From contig PMHO01000042.1 in the NCBI GenBank assembly GCA_003156715.1, forward strand, positions 87,900 through 151,899: DNA of 64,000 bases, given 5' to 3'. The stretch comes from Candidatus Tityobacter terrigena. Its GTDB lineage: Bacteria; Vulcanimicrobiota; Vulcanimicrobiia; Vulcanimicrobiales; Vulcanimicrobiaceae. Below, piece by piece: positions 43,472 to 52,549 of the stretch (position 1 is its first letter; each line of letters begins with the position of its first letter). The notes beneath the pieces were generated by a model. It did not search any database and had not been told where the DNA came from. It saw only the letters and a program-made list of their open reading frames with translations. The position numbers and the translations under genes are program-made.

Positions 43472-44390
43472 GCATCGCAGGGGCGGGCGGCAGTCGGTCG
43501 GGCTTGGCGTCCAACGGACGCGCCACAATACGGTAGTCGAAGGACAGACTCGACCGTCCTCCATGAGTTTCTCGCACGATGAACCCGTTCGGCGTCTTCT
43601 GCGCCACGTAGAGCGACGCGTCGCCGTCCGGCGTCACAAAGACGCGATACTGGCTGCGGTCGATCGTCGCACCGTAATCGCGCTCGAGCGGCACCAAGGC
43701 AACGCCGTTCACAAGCGAAGCCGTGCCAGTGTCCTCGATCGTCGCCGAGGGTGCCTCGCTCGCATACGCAACTACGCGCCTGCCGGTACCGGCTTGGCGC
43801 CGCACGGATGACGTGCCGCCGGCAAACTCACCGGATCCAGTGCAAGCTAAATCGGCGCTAGGATCAATATAACAATTGCCGTTGGTAAAGGTGTTATAGG
43901 CATAAAGGAGGAAGGTATCAGCGGAATCGCCTTGGGCGTACAAAGCATTGTAAAATCCGGTGCTGTCAGCCGATTCCGCTGTGACTCCGTTTCCGTTGTT
44001 GTTGCTCGTGCCTTTCATCACGCCGTACACGCCGGATGCTCCTTGCAGGCTCGACTGGCCGTAGACGCCGCTCCCCCCGCTGGACCGGCCGTAAACACCC
44101 TCACCGTAGGTGCCGTTCTGGATACCAGAAACGCCGGAGTCGCCGTTACTTGCGCTGGTGATCCCCACGACGCCGGTCCCGCTCGTCGAGGTGGCCTCGA
44201 GCCCCCCGCCGGCCCCGGTGTTGTCGTACTCGATGCAGTAACTCGAGGTGTCACAGGGCTTCGGTTTCTTCTGTGGATCGGCGTGCTCGGCGCGCACGGC
44301 GTTCGCGCTGGAGACGGCTACCGCGAAGCCGATCGCAAGAGCAGCGGCAGACGACGCCGGCCAGTCGCGAAGGATGTGCACAAATCGCAT
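43443..44390 (-). CDS. Glycine/serine-rich secreted repeat protein
   Basis: A 315-residue exported protein. Signal peptide (MRFVHILRDWPASSAAALAIGFAVAVSSANAVRA). After a CDTSSYC pair comes a ~100-residue beta-helix-like region of short repeats: GTGVVGITSASNGDSGVSGIQNG, GVYGRSSGGSGVYGQSS, GASGVYGV. The C-terminal half (VVAYASEAPSATIEDTGTASLVNG...YRVFVTPDGDASLYVAQK) resembles trimeric-tail or spike-like modules in surface proteins. AAGGA lies eight bases before the ATG. A broken paralogue is at 55990-56625. Confidence 0.75.
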   Translation of the reverse strand: MRFVHILRDWPASSAAALAIGFAVAVSSANAVRAEHADPQKKPKPCDTSSYCIEYDNTGAGGGLEATSTSGTGVVGITSASNGDSGVSGIQNGTYGEGVYGRSSGGSGVYGQSSLQGASGVYGVMKGTSNNNGNGVTAESADSTGFYNALYAQGDSADTFLLYAYNTFTNGNCYIDPSADLACTGSGEFAGGTSSVRRQAGTGRRVVAYASEAPSATIEDTGTASLVNGVALVPLERDYGATIDRSQYRVFVTPDGDASLYVAQKTPNGFIVRETHGGRSSLSFDYRIVARPLDAKPDRLPPAPAMRKPSLAVHR

Positions 44391-44881
44391 GTTTCAGTCC
44401 TTTCTAAGAAGGCAGTGAGAGTGCCAAGGGTGCGCAATGTTTCACTCTAAGAGCGACCAGTGATAATTTCCACGAGTTCTAGCCTACCTCCCTACGATCC
44501 GCTGCGTCGGCCCGCGCAGCTCTTAGCGCGCCGCGCTAGCGCGGCAAACCTGGTCACGCAGCGCTTCCAGCTGCATCAACCGCTCATGCAGCTGCGGCGA
44601 CAAGTCGGCCTTGCGACGGAATGTCAGCGTCGTCACCACAACGGAGGCTGGATCGTGGCTGAAATCTTCTGCGAGGAGCACAACGGCGCGGTGAACGCAA
44701 GTGCGGATGGGCCGCTCATCGAGTGGCTCAAACCGCTAACTTTGCGGCACGGGTTGTGCGCGAGGCGGCGAGATCGGGGCGGCGCTGCGCACGACGACAA
44801 TCGACACCGGCGAGCCGGTTCCGCCGCCACGGCACCGTTCACTTGCGCAGCTCAACTGCAACGTCCATTTTCGAGGACGTC
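44391..44881. other. Intergenic region with a short open fragment
   Basis: On the minus strand, 44740-44523 is open (VVLLAEDFSHDPASVVVTTLTFRRK, LSPQLHERLMQLEALRDQVC, ends TAA). The sequence looks protein-like and may be a gene tail, but I recognise no family and see no proper start. Otherwise nothing. Confidence 0.25.
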
Positions 44882-46687
44882 TCACCGTTCGCCTAGATCG
44901 TCGTCTATGGACCGCGACCGAAAAGCAGTGGAATCCCAGCCCTCTTCCTTCGCATATGCCATCGCTTCGAGAGAGAGCGCACGTTTGGCCGGATCGTCGG
45001 AAAACAGCAGTGAAGCGCCATTGTCGCTAGTCGAGGCGATGGCCCGCAGGTGCTGCTCGGGTGTCATCGACAGCGGCGAGAAGGCGATAGGCGATCGACT
45101 AAGGTTGAGGTCACCGTAGAGGTTGTCGACCAGATCGCGGTTGTCCATTTGGCACAGACCATAGTAGGGCGGACTCGTTGGGTTGAACGCGCCGTTGTGG
45201 CGGTTCGTGCCCGAACACTGGGGGTCCGTGCCGAGGCTAAAGGTGAACTCGATGGCGCGCAAGATCGAGCCCGCTATGTTGCGAGGCGTGTGATCGACGG
45301 TGTTCGGACTGGCAATGTAGGGTGAGATGATGAACAGCGGGATGCGATAGCCAAACTCGTAGGGGTCGTTCGGTGCGTCTGAGGGGCGCGGCGGAACGAC
45401 GTGATCGGGCCAACCGCCCCAGTCGTCCCACGTCAATAAGAGCAAGCTAGAGTTCCAGCAGGGGCCCTCACCGACGGCGTTGATGACCGACTCGACCCAC
45501 AGCGGGCCGAGGCCATTGGTGCCTGCTCCGTGGTCGGAATTAGCGACCGACGGCGTCACGTAGACGACTTGCGGGAGCGTGCACGAAGAGCCGCCCGCAG
45601 CAGCAAGAAACGCACTCGGCTCCGTCGGTGCCGAGCCGCCCGTGCCCGTATAAGTGCACCCAACAGTCGATGCTTGGCAAATGTGGCTGACGTCTTGAAC
45701 GGCGCTGACGACTCCGGTTCCCCAGCCGGTGCTCGAATAGTACGCCCACTTGAGCCCGGCGGCATTGAGGAGGTCGTACACGGTATCTATATCGACGCAG
45801 CTGCTGCCACCGCTGCTTCCCGTTTCGGGGTATTGGGCAGTCATATCGATGGTCGAGGCCGTCGTTGGCGACAGGCAGCCGCCGGAGTAGGTATCGACCA
45901 GGCTCGTTGGGTAGCCGCATTGAGCCGCGACCAGATAGCAATGCGATGTCGTGGACCCGCCTTCATTCGTCTGAAACGCTTCGTCGGCGAGGACCGCGAA
46001 GCCGCTCGACGAAGCGAGATTCCAGTACTTCTTGACGTTGGTGCAACTGCCACCATCACCACACGTCGCCGAGTTGTCCGCAACGTAGTTCATTGCGTTC
46101 GGCGTTATCGTAGTCCAACCGTTGTTCGGGCCGTACGCACCGGCACCGCTCCCGTCCATGTCTGAGACGAAGTTTGAGTGAAAATGGCCGGGCTCGTTGG
46201 ACTCGCCCCCGAGCAGCGCCTGGGGCGAGAGAGTCGCCACACCACTTGGATACGCGGGAACCGACGTAGCGATGTTCGCGGTTGGAATCTGCGCGGCCGC
46301 GCCGCCGAAGAGTTCGTCAAACGAACGGTTTTCTTGAATGATGACGATGACGTGGGTAATCGGGTTGGTCGCCGGCTGTGGTCGTGCAGGCGGCGGCGCG
46401 CAGGCCTCAAGGAGGCGGAGGCGGTCGGCCGTCATCTCTTCCTGCAGCAACTTGATCGCCGTCTGAATACCCGACAGTTGGCCGGCCGTGCAGGCGCCGA
46501 GGTCCTGACAATTCCCGAGCAGCCTCTCCTCATCTGAAAGCCGCGCGCTGATACCGGCAAGCTCACTCTTCACGCTCTGGCATGTGTTGGGAGGCGCCGG
46601 CTCCGCGGCGCTTGCTATCGCGAACGCCGCGAGAACCGGTCCCACGACCTTTAGTAGCGTCCTTGAGTTGCCGGCCGACTTTCTCAT
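44882..46687 (-). CDS. Secreted phosphoesterase (phospholipase C/acid phosphatase family)
   Basis: A 601-residue exported enzyme of the PF04185 phosphoesterase family. Signal peptide (LLKVVGPVLAAFAIASAAEP), a ~100-residue helical region, then the hallmark HVIVIIQENRSFDELFGG (metal and nucleophile region), GPNNGW, SHCYLVAAQCGYP, VSHIC, TPSVANSDHGAGT and LLLTWDDWGGWPDHVVPP, RIPLFIISPYI. The family cleaves phosphate monoesters or phospholipids outside the cell, often for phosphate gain. AGAGGTAGG precedes the ATG at 46687. Confidence 0.88.
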   Translation of the reverse strand: MRKSAGNSRTLLKVVGPVLAAFAIASAAEPAPPNTCQSVKSELAGISARLSDEERLLGNCQDLGACTAGQLSGIQTAIKLLQEEMTADRLRLLEACAPPPARPQPATNPITHVIVIIQENRSFDELFGGAAAQIPTANIATSVPAYPSGVATLSPQALLGGESNEPGHFHSNFVSDMDGSGAGAYGPNNGWTTITPNAMNYVADNSATCGDGGSCTNVKKYWNLASSSGFAVLADEAFQTNEGGSTTSHCYLVAAQCGYPTSLVDTYSGGCLSPTTASTIDMTAQYPETGSSGGSSCVDIDTVYDLLNAAGLKWAYYSSTGWGTGVVSAVQDVSHICQASTVGCTYTGTGGSAPTEPSAFLAAAGGSSCTLPQVVYVTPSVANSDHGAGTNGLGPLWVESVINAVGEGPCWNSSLLLLTWDDWGGWPDHVVPPRPSDAPNDPYEFGYRIPLFIISPYIASPNTVDHTPRNIAGSILRAIEFTFSLGTDPQCSGTNRHNGAFNPTSPPYYGLCQMDNRDLVDNLYGDLNLSRSPIAFSPLSMTPEQHLRAIASTSDNGASLLFSDDPAKRALSLEAMAYAKEEGWDSTAFRSRSIDDDLGER

Positions 46688-46759
46688 TACGCCTACCTCT
46701 GACTGCGAATTCTACACCGCGATCGGGAAGCAGTAGGAGTCCGAGCACGGCAGGTTGGC

Positions 46760-47460
46760 TTCGTCAGAACCTTTACATCACCTTACGGTCGTGCCGCCGA
46801 GCTCACCGCGTCGCCGATCGGCTCCAATTCCAGAGCCGTGAGCGCTTCGGCCACGGCCTCCTGCGATGTGAGTAGCGCGCCCTCGGCGCTTGCGACCGGC
46901 GATGGCCTCCTCGAACAGTTGTTGACGAAGTGATGACCAGAGAAGCTGATCCGATGATTCTCGTATCGGTACGGTGCCGGGATAGCCAATGCGCTCGTTT
47001 AACGCACGAACAAATCCCACGATCCTCGCCGCTGCATAGCCAGCTCACGGAGAGCGACTGCGAGCGCGGCGATGTCACACGGATTCGTGTTCGCGCCTTC
47101 GTCGCGAAGCGCGTGTCCGAGCAACTCCCGCGCAGAGATAGTCGCGCCTGCGACATCGCCCAACAGGAGTCGCAACCTCATGGCAATCCTTAGGCCCTCG
47201 ATCGCAACTACGAGTACCGAGCCGAATTCGCTATCCGTGTTTTCTGGGCCATCTCGAGCGCGAGAGGTGCGTTGCCCGCTGCATGCTCAATGAGGCAACG
47301 TCTAAGATAGCACCGGCCCACCACAAAGAATCTATCGCCAAAAGATAACGCGATGGCTTCCGCCTCAGTGACATCCCCGCGCGCCTCGGCGCGCTGTCGC
47401 CGTCGGTCATCCCACTTTCGGCTGCGGAGTGCTCCCGTTCGCGTTCGCGAGCGGGCGCTT
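46760..47460 (-). pseudogene. C-terminal remnant of an ATPase/TPR-type transcriptional regulator
   Basis: Read leftward, successive frames give AEARGDVTEAEAIALSFGDRFFV, IEHAAGNAPLALEMAQKTR, LRLLLGDVAGATISARELLGHALRDEG, GFVRALNERIGYPGTVPIRES and TSQEAVAEALTALELEPIG. This order is the tail of large LuxR- or adenylate-cyclase-like regulators with ATPase and TPR modules (…YSxARAL…, then EALRxRxG…, then LSLEQAVAEAL). Several stops and shifts; the ATPase part is absent. Confidence 0.5.
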
Positions 47461-47475
47461 CGCGCGCACGACGTG

Positions 47476-47982
47476 CTAGGGCGCCTTATTCGCTGGCGCT
47501 TTGCGCGCTTCGTCGATGGCGAAGTTATCCTCGATGCTGTCGGCGATCAGCGAAAGGAGGTTGCGTGCGCAAGCGGCGGCGATCCGGGCGCCGACGACGG
47601 CGTCGAAACCGGCGCCTATCAATCCGAGCGGCGGCTCATAAGAGCCCTCGAGCACGAGATAGAAGGCGTTGTAGTCCTCGTCCCCCTCGACGCGCAACTC
47701 GCCGGAAAACAACGGAAAGGGTCCGGGTTTTTCCGGCGCCCATTGCACGCGGTAGCGCGACTCCATGTCGCCCGCGAGGTGAGCGGATTGCAAGGTCACG
47801 ATGACCGAGCGTTCGAGTCGCAGCGTTTCCCTAATTCCGGGAACGCCAATCTCAAGGAAGAGCGGAAGCTTCGCCGTATCGCCGTCGCCTTTGCCGTGCT
47901 CGCGAAAAAAATCGCGCAGGCGGTGCGCCGATTGCGCCGGGGGGCATGTGACGAGGGTCCGCTGGCTAATTCGAGTCGACAT
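47476..47982 (-). CDS. Conserved hypothetical protein, SRPBCC-like
   Basis: A 168-residue soluble protein: TRISQRTLVTCPPAQSAHRLRDFFREHG, FLEIGVPGIRETLRLERSVIVTL, then YRVQWAPEKPGPFPLFSGELRVEGDEDYNAFYLVLEGSYEPPLGLIG and a helix. The strand pattern and PPLG-G-FD helix suggest the START/SRPBCC ligand-binding fold; ligand unknown. The ATG at 47982 has GGAGAG close upstream; the frame runs on to 48060 but overlaps zwf. Divergent from zwf with 56 bases between starts. Confidence 0.65.
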   Translation of the reverse strand: MSTRISQRTLVTCPPAQSAHRLRDFFREHGKGDGDTAKLPLFLEIGVPGIRETLRLERSVIVTLQSAHLAGDMESRYRVQWAPEKPGPFPLFSGELRVEGDEDYNAFYLVLEGSYEPPLGLIGAGFDAVVGARIAAACARNLLSLIADSIEDNFAIDEARKAPANKAP

Positions 47983-48038
47983 GGCTCTCCATACGTCGTG
48001 AAAGGGTTGGTGAGGCGTATGGTAGCATTCCGGCGATC

Positions 48039-49535
48039 GTGGAGAACGCCTGTGCGGCACCCCCTTGCACGCTGGTCATATTCGGCGCAGCGGGCGACCT
48101 GACCAAACGACTCCTCGTGCCCGCGATCTATAATCTCGCCGGCGGCCGGCTGCTCGATGACGGCTTGCGGATCGTCGGTGCGGACCATCACGAGCGGACC
48201 GCCGACACATGGCGCGCCGAACTCTCCGCCGCCCTTGAGAGCTTCACGCGCGATCCGAACGCGGAGTTCCATCCCGATCGCATCGACGCGTCCACCTGGG
48301 ACTGGGTCGCCGAGCGCCTCGACTACGTCGTCTTCGACTTCGAACACCCCGGCGACTACGGCAAGCTCAAAGAACGGTTGGCGCAGAGCCACACGGGCAG
48401 CGCGATCTTCTATCTCGCCGTTTCGGCGCGATTCTTTGGCACGATCGTGGACGGGTTGGGGGCCGCGGGCCTGCTCGTGGAGAGCGGGGGCGAATTTGGG
48501 CGCGTCGTGATCGAGAAGCCCTTCGGTTCCGATCTAGCCACGGCACGCGAACTCAACGCACGCGTCCTTAAGGATGCCGCCGAGCGGCAGATCTACCGCA
48601 TCGATCACTTTCTCGGCAAGGAACCGGTGCAGGGAATCGCGGCGCTGCGTTTTGGCAACGGCGCCTTCGAGCCGCTGCTACGACGCGAGTACGTCGACTC
48701 CGTTCAAATCACCGCCGCAGAAACGATCGGCGTGGAGCATCGCGGGTCGTTCTACGAGCCAACCGGAGCGCTGCGCGACATGGTGCCCAATCATCTCTTC
48801 AGCCTACTGACGATGGTCGCGATGAATGCGCCGGCGTCGTTCGATGCCGAAGCCGTTCGCGACGAAAAGGCGCGGCTAATGAAAGCGATCCGGCCTGTTG
48901 CCCCGCAGCACGCCGTGCGCGGGCAATACGGTCCCGGCACAATGAACGGCCAACCCGTGCCCGGATATCGCCAGGAGGAGCGGGTCGCCCCCGACAGCTG
49001 CACGGAAACCTACGCCGCGCTGCGGCTGGAGATCGAGGGCCCGCGCTGGGACGGCGTGCCGTTTTACCTGCGCACCGGAAAGCGGCTCGCCGGCCATCGC
49101 ACGACGATCGCGATCTGTTTACGGCCGGGGCCGCACGAACTTTTTGGGCAGCCCGAGCACTGCGTCGCAACGAACGTGCTGACAATCCGTATCGCGCCGA
49201 ACCCCGGGACGACGACGGACTTCCGTGCGAAGGCACCTGGGCCGGTGATGCGGCTTGGGCGCGCGCGCAGCGTTTTCGAATACGAGCGCTGCTTCGACGA
49301 AAAGCCGACGGTCGGGTACGAGACACTGCTCTATCACTGCATGATCGGCAACACGCTGCTCTTCCAGCGTGATGACATGATCGAGGCGAGCTGGGCCGCC
49401 GTACAGCCGGTGCTCGACGCCTGGGGGACATCCAAGGAAGCGCCCCAAATCTACCCTCCCGGCAGCGAGGGGCCGGCTGCGGCCGACGAGCTGCTCGCGG
49501 GTGACGGCAGGCGCTGGTTGCCGCTTGAGTCTTAG
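48039..49535 (+). CDS. zwf: Glucose-6-phosphate 1-dehydrogenase
   Basis: A 498-residue enzyme of normal length making 6-phosphogluconolactone and NADPH. NADP-binding IFGAAGDLTKRLLVPAIYNL near the N-terminus, EKPFGSDLATARELN, active-site YRIDHFLGKEPVQ, GALRDMVPNHLFSLL, and FYLRTGKRL near the C-terminus, as in standard bacterial Zwf. Start is GTG at 48039 (a TAG in the preceding codons rules out the earlier ATG); no clear ribosome site. It stands alone, not linked to pgl or gnd. It could supply pentose phosphates to the phosphoketolase route. Confidence 0.95.
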   Translation: MENACAAPPCTLVIFGAAGDLTKRLLVPAIYNLAGGRLLDDGLRIVGADHHERTADTWRAELSAALESFTRDPNAEFHPDRIDASTWDWVAERLDYVVFDFEHPGDYGKLKERLAQSHTGSAIFYLAVSARFFGTIVDGLGAAGLLVESGGEFGRVVIEKPFGSDLATARELNARVLKDAAERQIYRIDHFLGKEPVQGIAALRFGNGAFEPLLRREYVDSVQITAAETIGVEHRGSFYEPTGALRDMVPNHLFSLLTMVAMNAPASFDAEAVRDEKARLMKAIRPVAPQHAVRGQYGPGTMNGQPVPGYRQEERVAPDSCTETYAALRLEIEGPRWDGVPFYLRTGKRLAGHRTTIAICLRPGPHELFGQPEHCVATNVLTIRIAPNPGTTTDFRAKAPGPVMRLGRARSVFEYERCFDEKPTVGYETLLYHCMIGNTLLFQRDDMIEASWAAVQPVLDAWGTSKEAPQIYPPGSEGPAAADELLAGDGRRWLPLES

Positions 49536-50257
49536 ACGACCTCGGCCGCTTGACTACGGCCGGTCTCGTCGACCGACGACGCGCCACCGACACAGGGCAC
49601 GCTCCAGCCGGCATTGCCGTCGCGGCGACGGGAAGGTCCGGTTTGCCGAATACCACGCCGGCAAGTTCACGTGGATTTTAGAAGCGGGTATGCTTCGCAG
49701 CGACCAGCGATCGACCATGGCGCGGAGGTCGGCTGACTTTAACGGGCTTGGCGAGGTAGTCGTCCATTCCGCGGACGGGCGCAAGCTTGAGACTTTGCGC
49801 GCGCGCTTGTGTGCGTGCATCGCAGTGGAACACATCGTCGATAGTGCGAACTTGAGAAGCGTGCTAGCGTGGGGTTTCGGGCGCTCGAGAATGCTGAGGC
49901 CCTTGAAGCCCTTCGACGCATCACCTCGCGCCTTCGCATTGTTGCCAAGGCGGACCATGCCTCCAGTGCCGCGGAGCGATCCTACGTCGATCGGATTGCC
50001 TCGTTCGGGGTTCCCAATCGGATCGACATCACCGAGATAACCGGGCGGTGCTCCAGTATCAACTGACCGATTCAGCACTCAAGGACCAGCGTAGCGACCG
50101 AGGGTTCGCGTTTCCCCATGGCGCAGTCTCTTGGCGCATCGAACCCCAAGCCGGCGTGAGCACGTTTGTGAGGAAAAGGAAGGGCCGAACTGCTAGATTT
50201 CACTCTGGTTGACGATCCCGATCACCAACGTTCGCCAATGACGAAAGGAAACAAGAG
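49536..50257. other. Intergenic region with degenerate sequence; promoter side of the oxidase operon
   Basis: About 720 bases without an intact gene. It contains the receiver-domain relic at 49700-49830. Several long frames exist on both strands but their translations are arginine-rich and unlike proteins. The last 180 bases must carry the promoter of the ba3 oxidase operon; I see no clear -35/-10 pair. Confidence 0.4.
49700..49830 (-). pseudogene. Response-regulator receiver domain relic
   Basis: Leftward, GMDDYLAKPVK (Lys of the receiver domain in the conserved KPV turn) is followed after a one-base shift by SADLRAMVDRW. This is the C-terminal end of receiver domains found in hybrid histidine kinases (AGMDDYLAKPVK...ELRAMVERW). 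The phospho-acceptor Asp and the rest are gone. Confidence 0.5.
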
Positions 50258-50383
50258 ATGAACGAGCCGGCCTCCCAGCACGACGAGCCATTACGGGCGA
50301 CACTCGGTTTCGTGATCACGATCGGAGGGCTGTTTACCGTTGGTTGGTTCTTGATGTTTTTCTTATTGCGGGATCGGTGGTAG
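50258..50383 (+). CDS. cbaD: ba3-type cytochrome c oxidase subunit IIa-like small protein
   Basis: A 41-residue single-helix protein: short polar N-terminus, then LGFVITIGGLFTVGWFLMFFLL and RDRW. Size, single helix and position before subunit II match subunit IIa of Thermus-type ba3 oxidases (34 residues in Thermus), which replaces a lost helix of subunit II/III. AAAGGAAACAAGAG lies ahead of the ATG, a clear ribosome site. Three bases separate its stop from subunit II. Confidence 0.7.
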   Translation: MNEPASQHDEPLRATLGFVITIGGLFTVGWFLMFFLLRDRW

Positions 50384-50386
50384 CGC

Positions 50387-50854
50387 GTGCACATCCATCG
50401 CTCGGAGCGGATTTGGTTGACGTTCGGCCTCGCGATGATGGCCGTCTTTCTGGCGACCATCACGACCGCGGCGGTCGTCGATGGAATCGTGCCGCCCAGC
50501 AACGTCCAGACCATCGATCCAGCAAAGGTTTCGCAGACGCCGCCGTTCGACCACCCGGGTCTGCACAAGCTGGCCAACGGCTCGTATGAGGCCTACTATG
50601 TTGCGCATATCTTCTCGTTCGAACCCCACCACCTTTCGGTTCCGCTGGGCGCCCACGTGACGTTCTACGTCACCAGCACCGACGTCGAGCACGGATTCAG
50701 CGTCCCGGAGACGGGCATCAACACGATGGTGACGCCCGGTTGGGTGAGCACGGTCTCGCACACGTTTACCAAGCCCGGCAAGTACCTTCTCGTCTGCAAC
50801 GAGTACTGCGGCGCCGGACATCAACTGATGGCTGACGCGATCGAGGTTCGCTGA
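50387..50854 (+). CDS. cbaB: ba3-type cytochrome c oxidase subunit II (CuA)
   Basis: A 155-residue protein: one N-terminal helix (IWLTFGLAMMAVFLATITTAAVV) and a periplasmic cupredoxin domain. CuA ligands are visible: H102 (DVEHGF), C137 and C141 (CNEYC), H145 and M148 (GAGHQLM). Short size with a single helix and no signal peptide fits the B-type family. GTG start at 50387; stop overlaps the ATG of subunit I by one base (TGATG). Confidence 0.93.
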   Translation: MHIHRSERIWLTFGLAMMAVFLATITTAAVVDGIVPPSNVQTIDPAKVSQTPPFDHPGLHKLANGSYEAYYVAHIFSFEPHHLSVPLGAHVTFYVTSTDVEHGFSVPETGINTMVTPGWVSTVSHTFTKPGKYLLVCNEYCGAGHQLMADAIEVR

Positions 50855-52536
50855 TGAGCACCATCTCCGGAACCGGCTCCGCCGGCTCAACCGATCCCGG
50901 CTTCGCGATGCGCTACTCGGTCGCGAGCGAGAATCTCCTGGTCCTGGCGCACATCTATACGGCCACGGCGGCCCTGACCGTGGGGGCGTTGTTCGGCCTG
51001 CTCCAAGGGTTCTCGCGAGCCAACTTCCTGGCGTTGCCGGCCCAGTTCGACTACTACCGGATTCTCACGGCTCACGGCGTGCTGATGGCGCTGGTTTTTA
51101 CCACCTTCTTCATCTGCGGCCTGATGACGTTCGCGACCTACCGCTCGATCCCACGAATTCGTTCGGTGCGACTGGGTTGGACCGGTTACTGCATCATGCT
51201 GGTCGGAACTCTGATGGCGGCGTCGGAAATTCTGGCCGGCAACGCGACGGTGCTCTACACAATGTATGCGCCGCTGAAGGCAGATCCGCTCTTCTACCTT
51301 GGGGCGACCCTACTCGTTGCCGGAACCTGGTTCGTCGCCGCGGACATTCTTCGAAACGTCATATCGTTTGGTCGTAACAACCCCGGCAAGCGTATTCCTC
51401 TGCCGGCTCACGCCTGCGCCTGCACGTTCGTGATGTGGATCATCGCCACGGTCGGTATCGTGGTGGAGATGCTGCTCCTGATTCCCTGGTCGCTTGGCTG
51501 GACCTCAGGCATCGACGTTTCGCTGAGCAGGATGCTCTTCTGGTATTTCGGCCACCCGCTGGTCTACTTCTGGATCATGGGTGCCTACTTAATCTGGTAC
51601 AATGTCATTCCGACCACCTACGGCGGAAAAGTCTTCAGCGACTCGCTCACACGCCTGGCATTCCTCCTGTTGTTGGTACTTTCGACGCCGGTCGGGATCC
51701 ACCATCAGTTCCTCGAACCGGGCGTTTCCGCTGGTTGGAAGTGGTTACACACTTTGACGACGTATGGCGTGGTTATCCCCTCGTTCATGACGGCCTTTGC
51801 CATCTTCGCGAGTTTCGAAATCGCTGCCCGGCGGGCCGGCGTGCGCGGGTTCGTGGCCACGGTGCGTTGGCTGCCGTGGACGGATCCGGTTTTCACGGGC
51901 TCTGCGCTCGGCATGTTGCTCTTTATCTTCGGTGGCTTCGGCGGTATCGTAAATTCCTCGTATAGCATGGACGTGCTGGTCCATAACACGATGTGGATAG
52001 TCGGGCACTTCCACGTCACGGTTGGCGGCCCCGTCGCGCTCAGCTTCATCGGCGCGGCGTATAAGCTCGTCCCCGCGCTCACCGGGCGCAAGCTCTACGC
52101 TCCGAAACTGGCTCTCGCCCAGACCTGGATGTGGTTCATCGGCATGCTGTTGATGTCGACCTCAATGCACATCGCCGGCTTGCTCGGCTCGCCACGCCGC
52201 ACATCCGACGTGACGTACTTCGGTGCCGCCGGGGCTCAGTCGTGGCACGGCGAGATGGTCTTCGCTGCTATCGGGGGGACGCTGCTCTTTATCAGCGTCC
52301 TCATGTTCGTTGTAGTCGCGGTGGGCACGCGTCTGCTCAACGAGCCCGAAACTCAGCGCGAAGCCTTTGCGTTCGCACCGGCAGAAGAGGAATCTATGCC
52401 GACGGCACCAGCTTTCGACTGGCTGGGGCGCTGGGCCACGGTCGCGGTTGTGCTAGCGGTGCTAGCTTACATGGGGCCGCTTCACGATCAACTCTCGGTG
52501 CGCCACTTCCTAGCGCCTGGAATGCGCACCTGGTAG
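50854..52536 (+). CDS. cbaA: ba3-type cytochrome c oxidase subunit I
   Basis: A 560-residue haem-copper oxygen reductase. Haem a ligand region ILTAHGVLMALVFTTFF; CuB His and the modified Tyr in WYFGHPLVYFWIMGAYLIWYNVIP; HH pair in STPVGIHHQFLEPG; and high-spin/low-spin haem His in HNTMWIVGHFHVTVG. The absence of the D-channel Asn/Asp pattern and the YFWIMGAY motif mark the B family (ba3), which uses only the K channel and binds O2 tightly. Terminal oxidase for the quinone/cytochrome chain fed by NDH-2 and formate dehydrogenase. Confidence 0.95.
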   Translation: MSTISGTGSAGSTDPGFAMRYSVASENLLVLAHIYTATAALTVGALFGLLQGFSRANFLALPAQFDYYRILTAHGVLMALVFTTFFICGLMTFATYRSIPRIRSVRLGWTGYCIMLVGTLMAASEILAGNATVLYTMYAPLKADPLFYLGATLLVAGTWFVAADILRNVISFGRNNPGKRIPLPAHACACTFVMWIIATVGIVVEMLLLIPWSLGWTSGIDVSLSRMLFWYFGHPLVYFWIMGAYLIWYNVIPTTYGGKVFSDSLTRLAFLLLLVLSTPVGIHHQFLEPGVSAGWKWLHTLTTYGVVIPSFMTAFAIFASFEIAARRAGVRGFVATVRWLPWTDPVFTGSALGMLLFIFGGFGGIVNSSYSMDVLVHNTMWIVGHFHVTVGGPVALSFIGAAYKLVPALTGRKLYAPKLALAQTWMWFIGMLLMSTSMHIAGLLGSPRRTSDVTYFGAAGAQSWHGEMVFAAIGGTLLFISVLMFVVVAVGTRLLNEPETQREAFAFAPAEEESMPTAPAFDWLGRWATVAVVLAVLAYMGPLHDQLSVRHFLAPGMRTW

Positions 52537-52549
52537 CCAGGAAGCGCCG

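Noticed and set aside
44460-45119. 219-codon rightward frame opposite the phosphoesterase
   Set aside because: Most of it is antisense to the phosphoesterase gene; no motifs.
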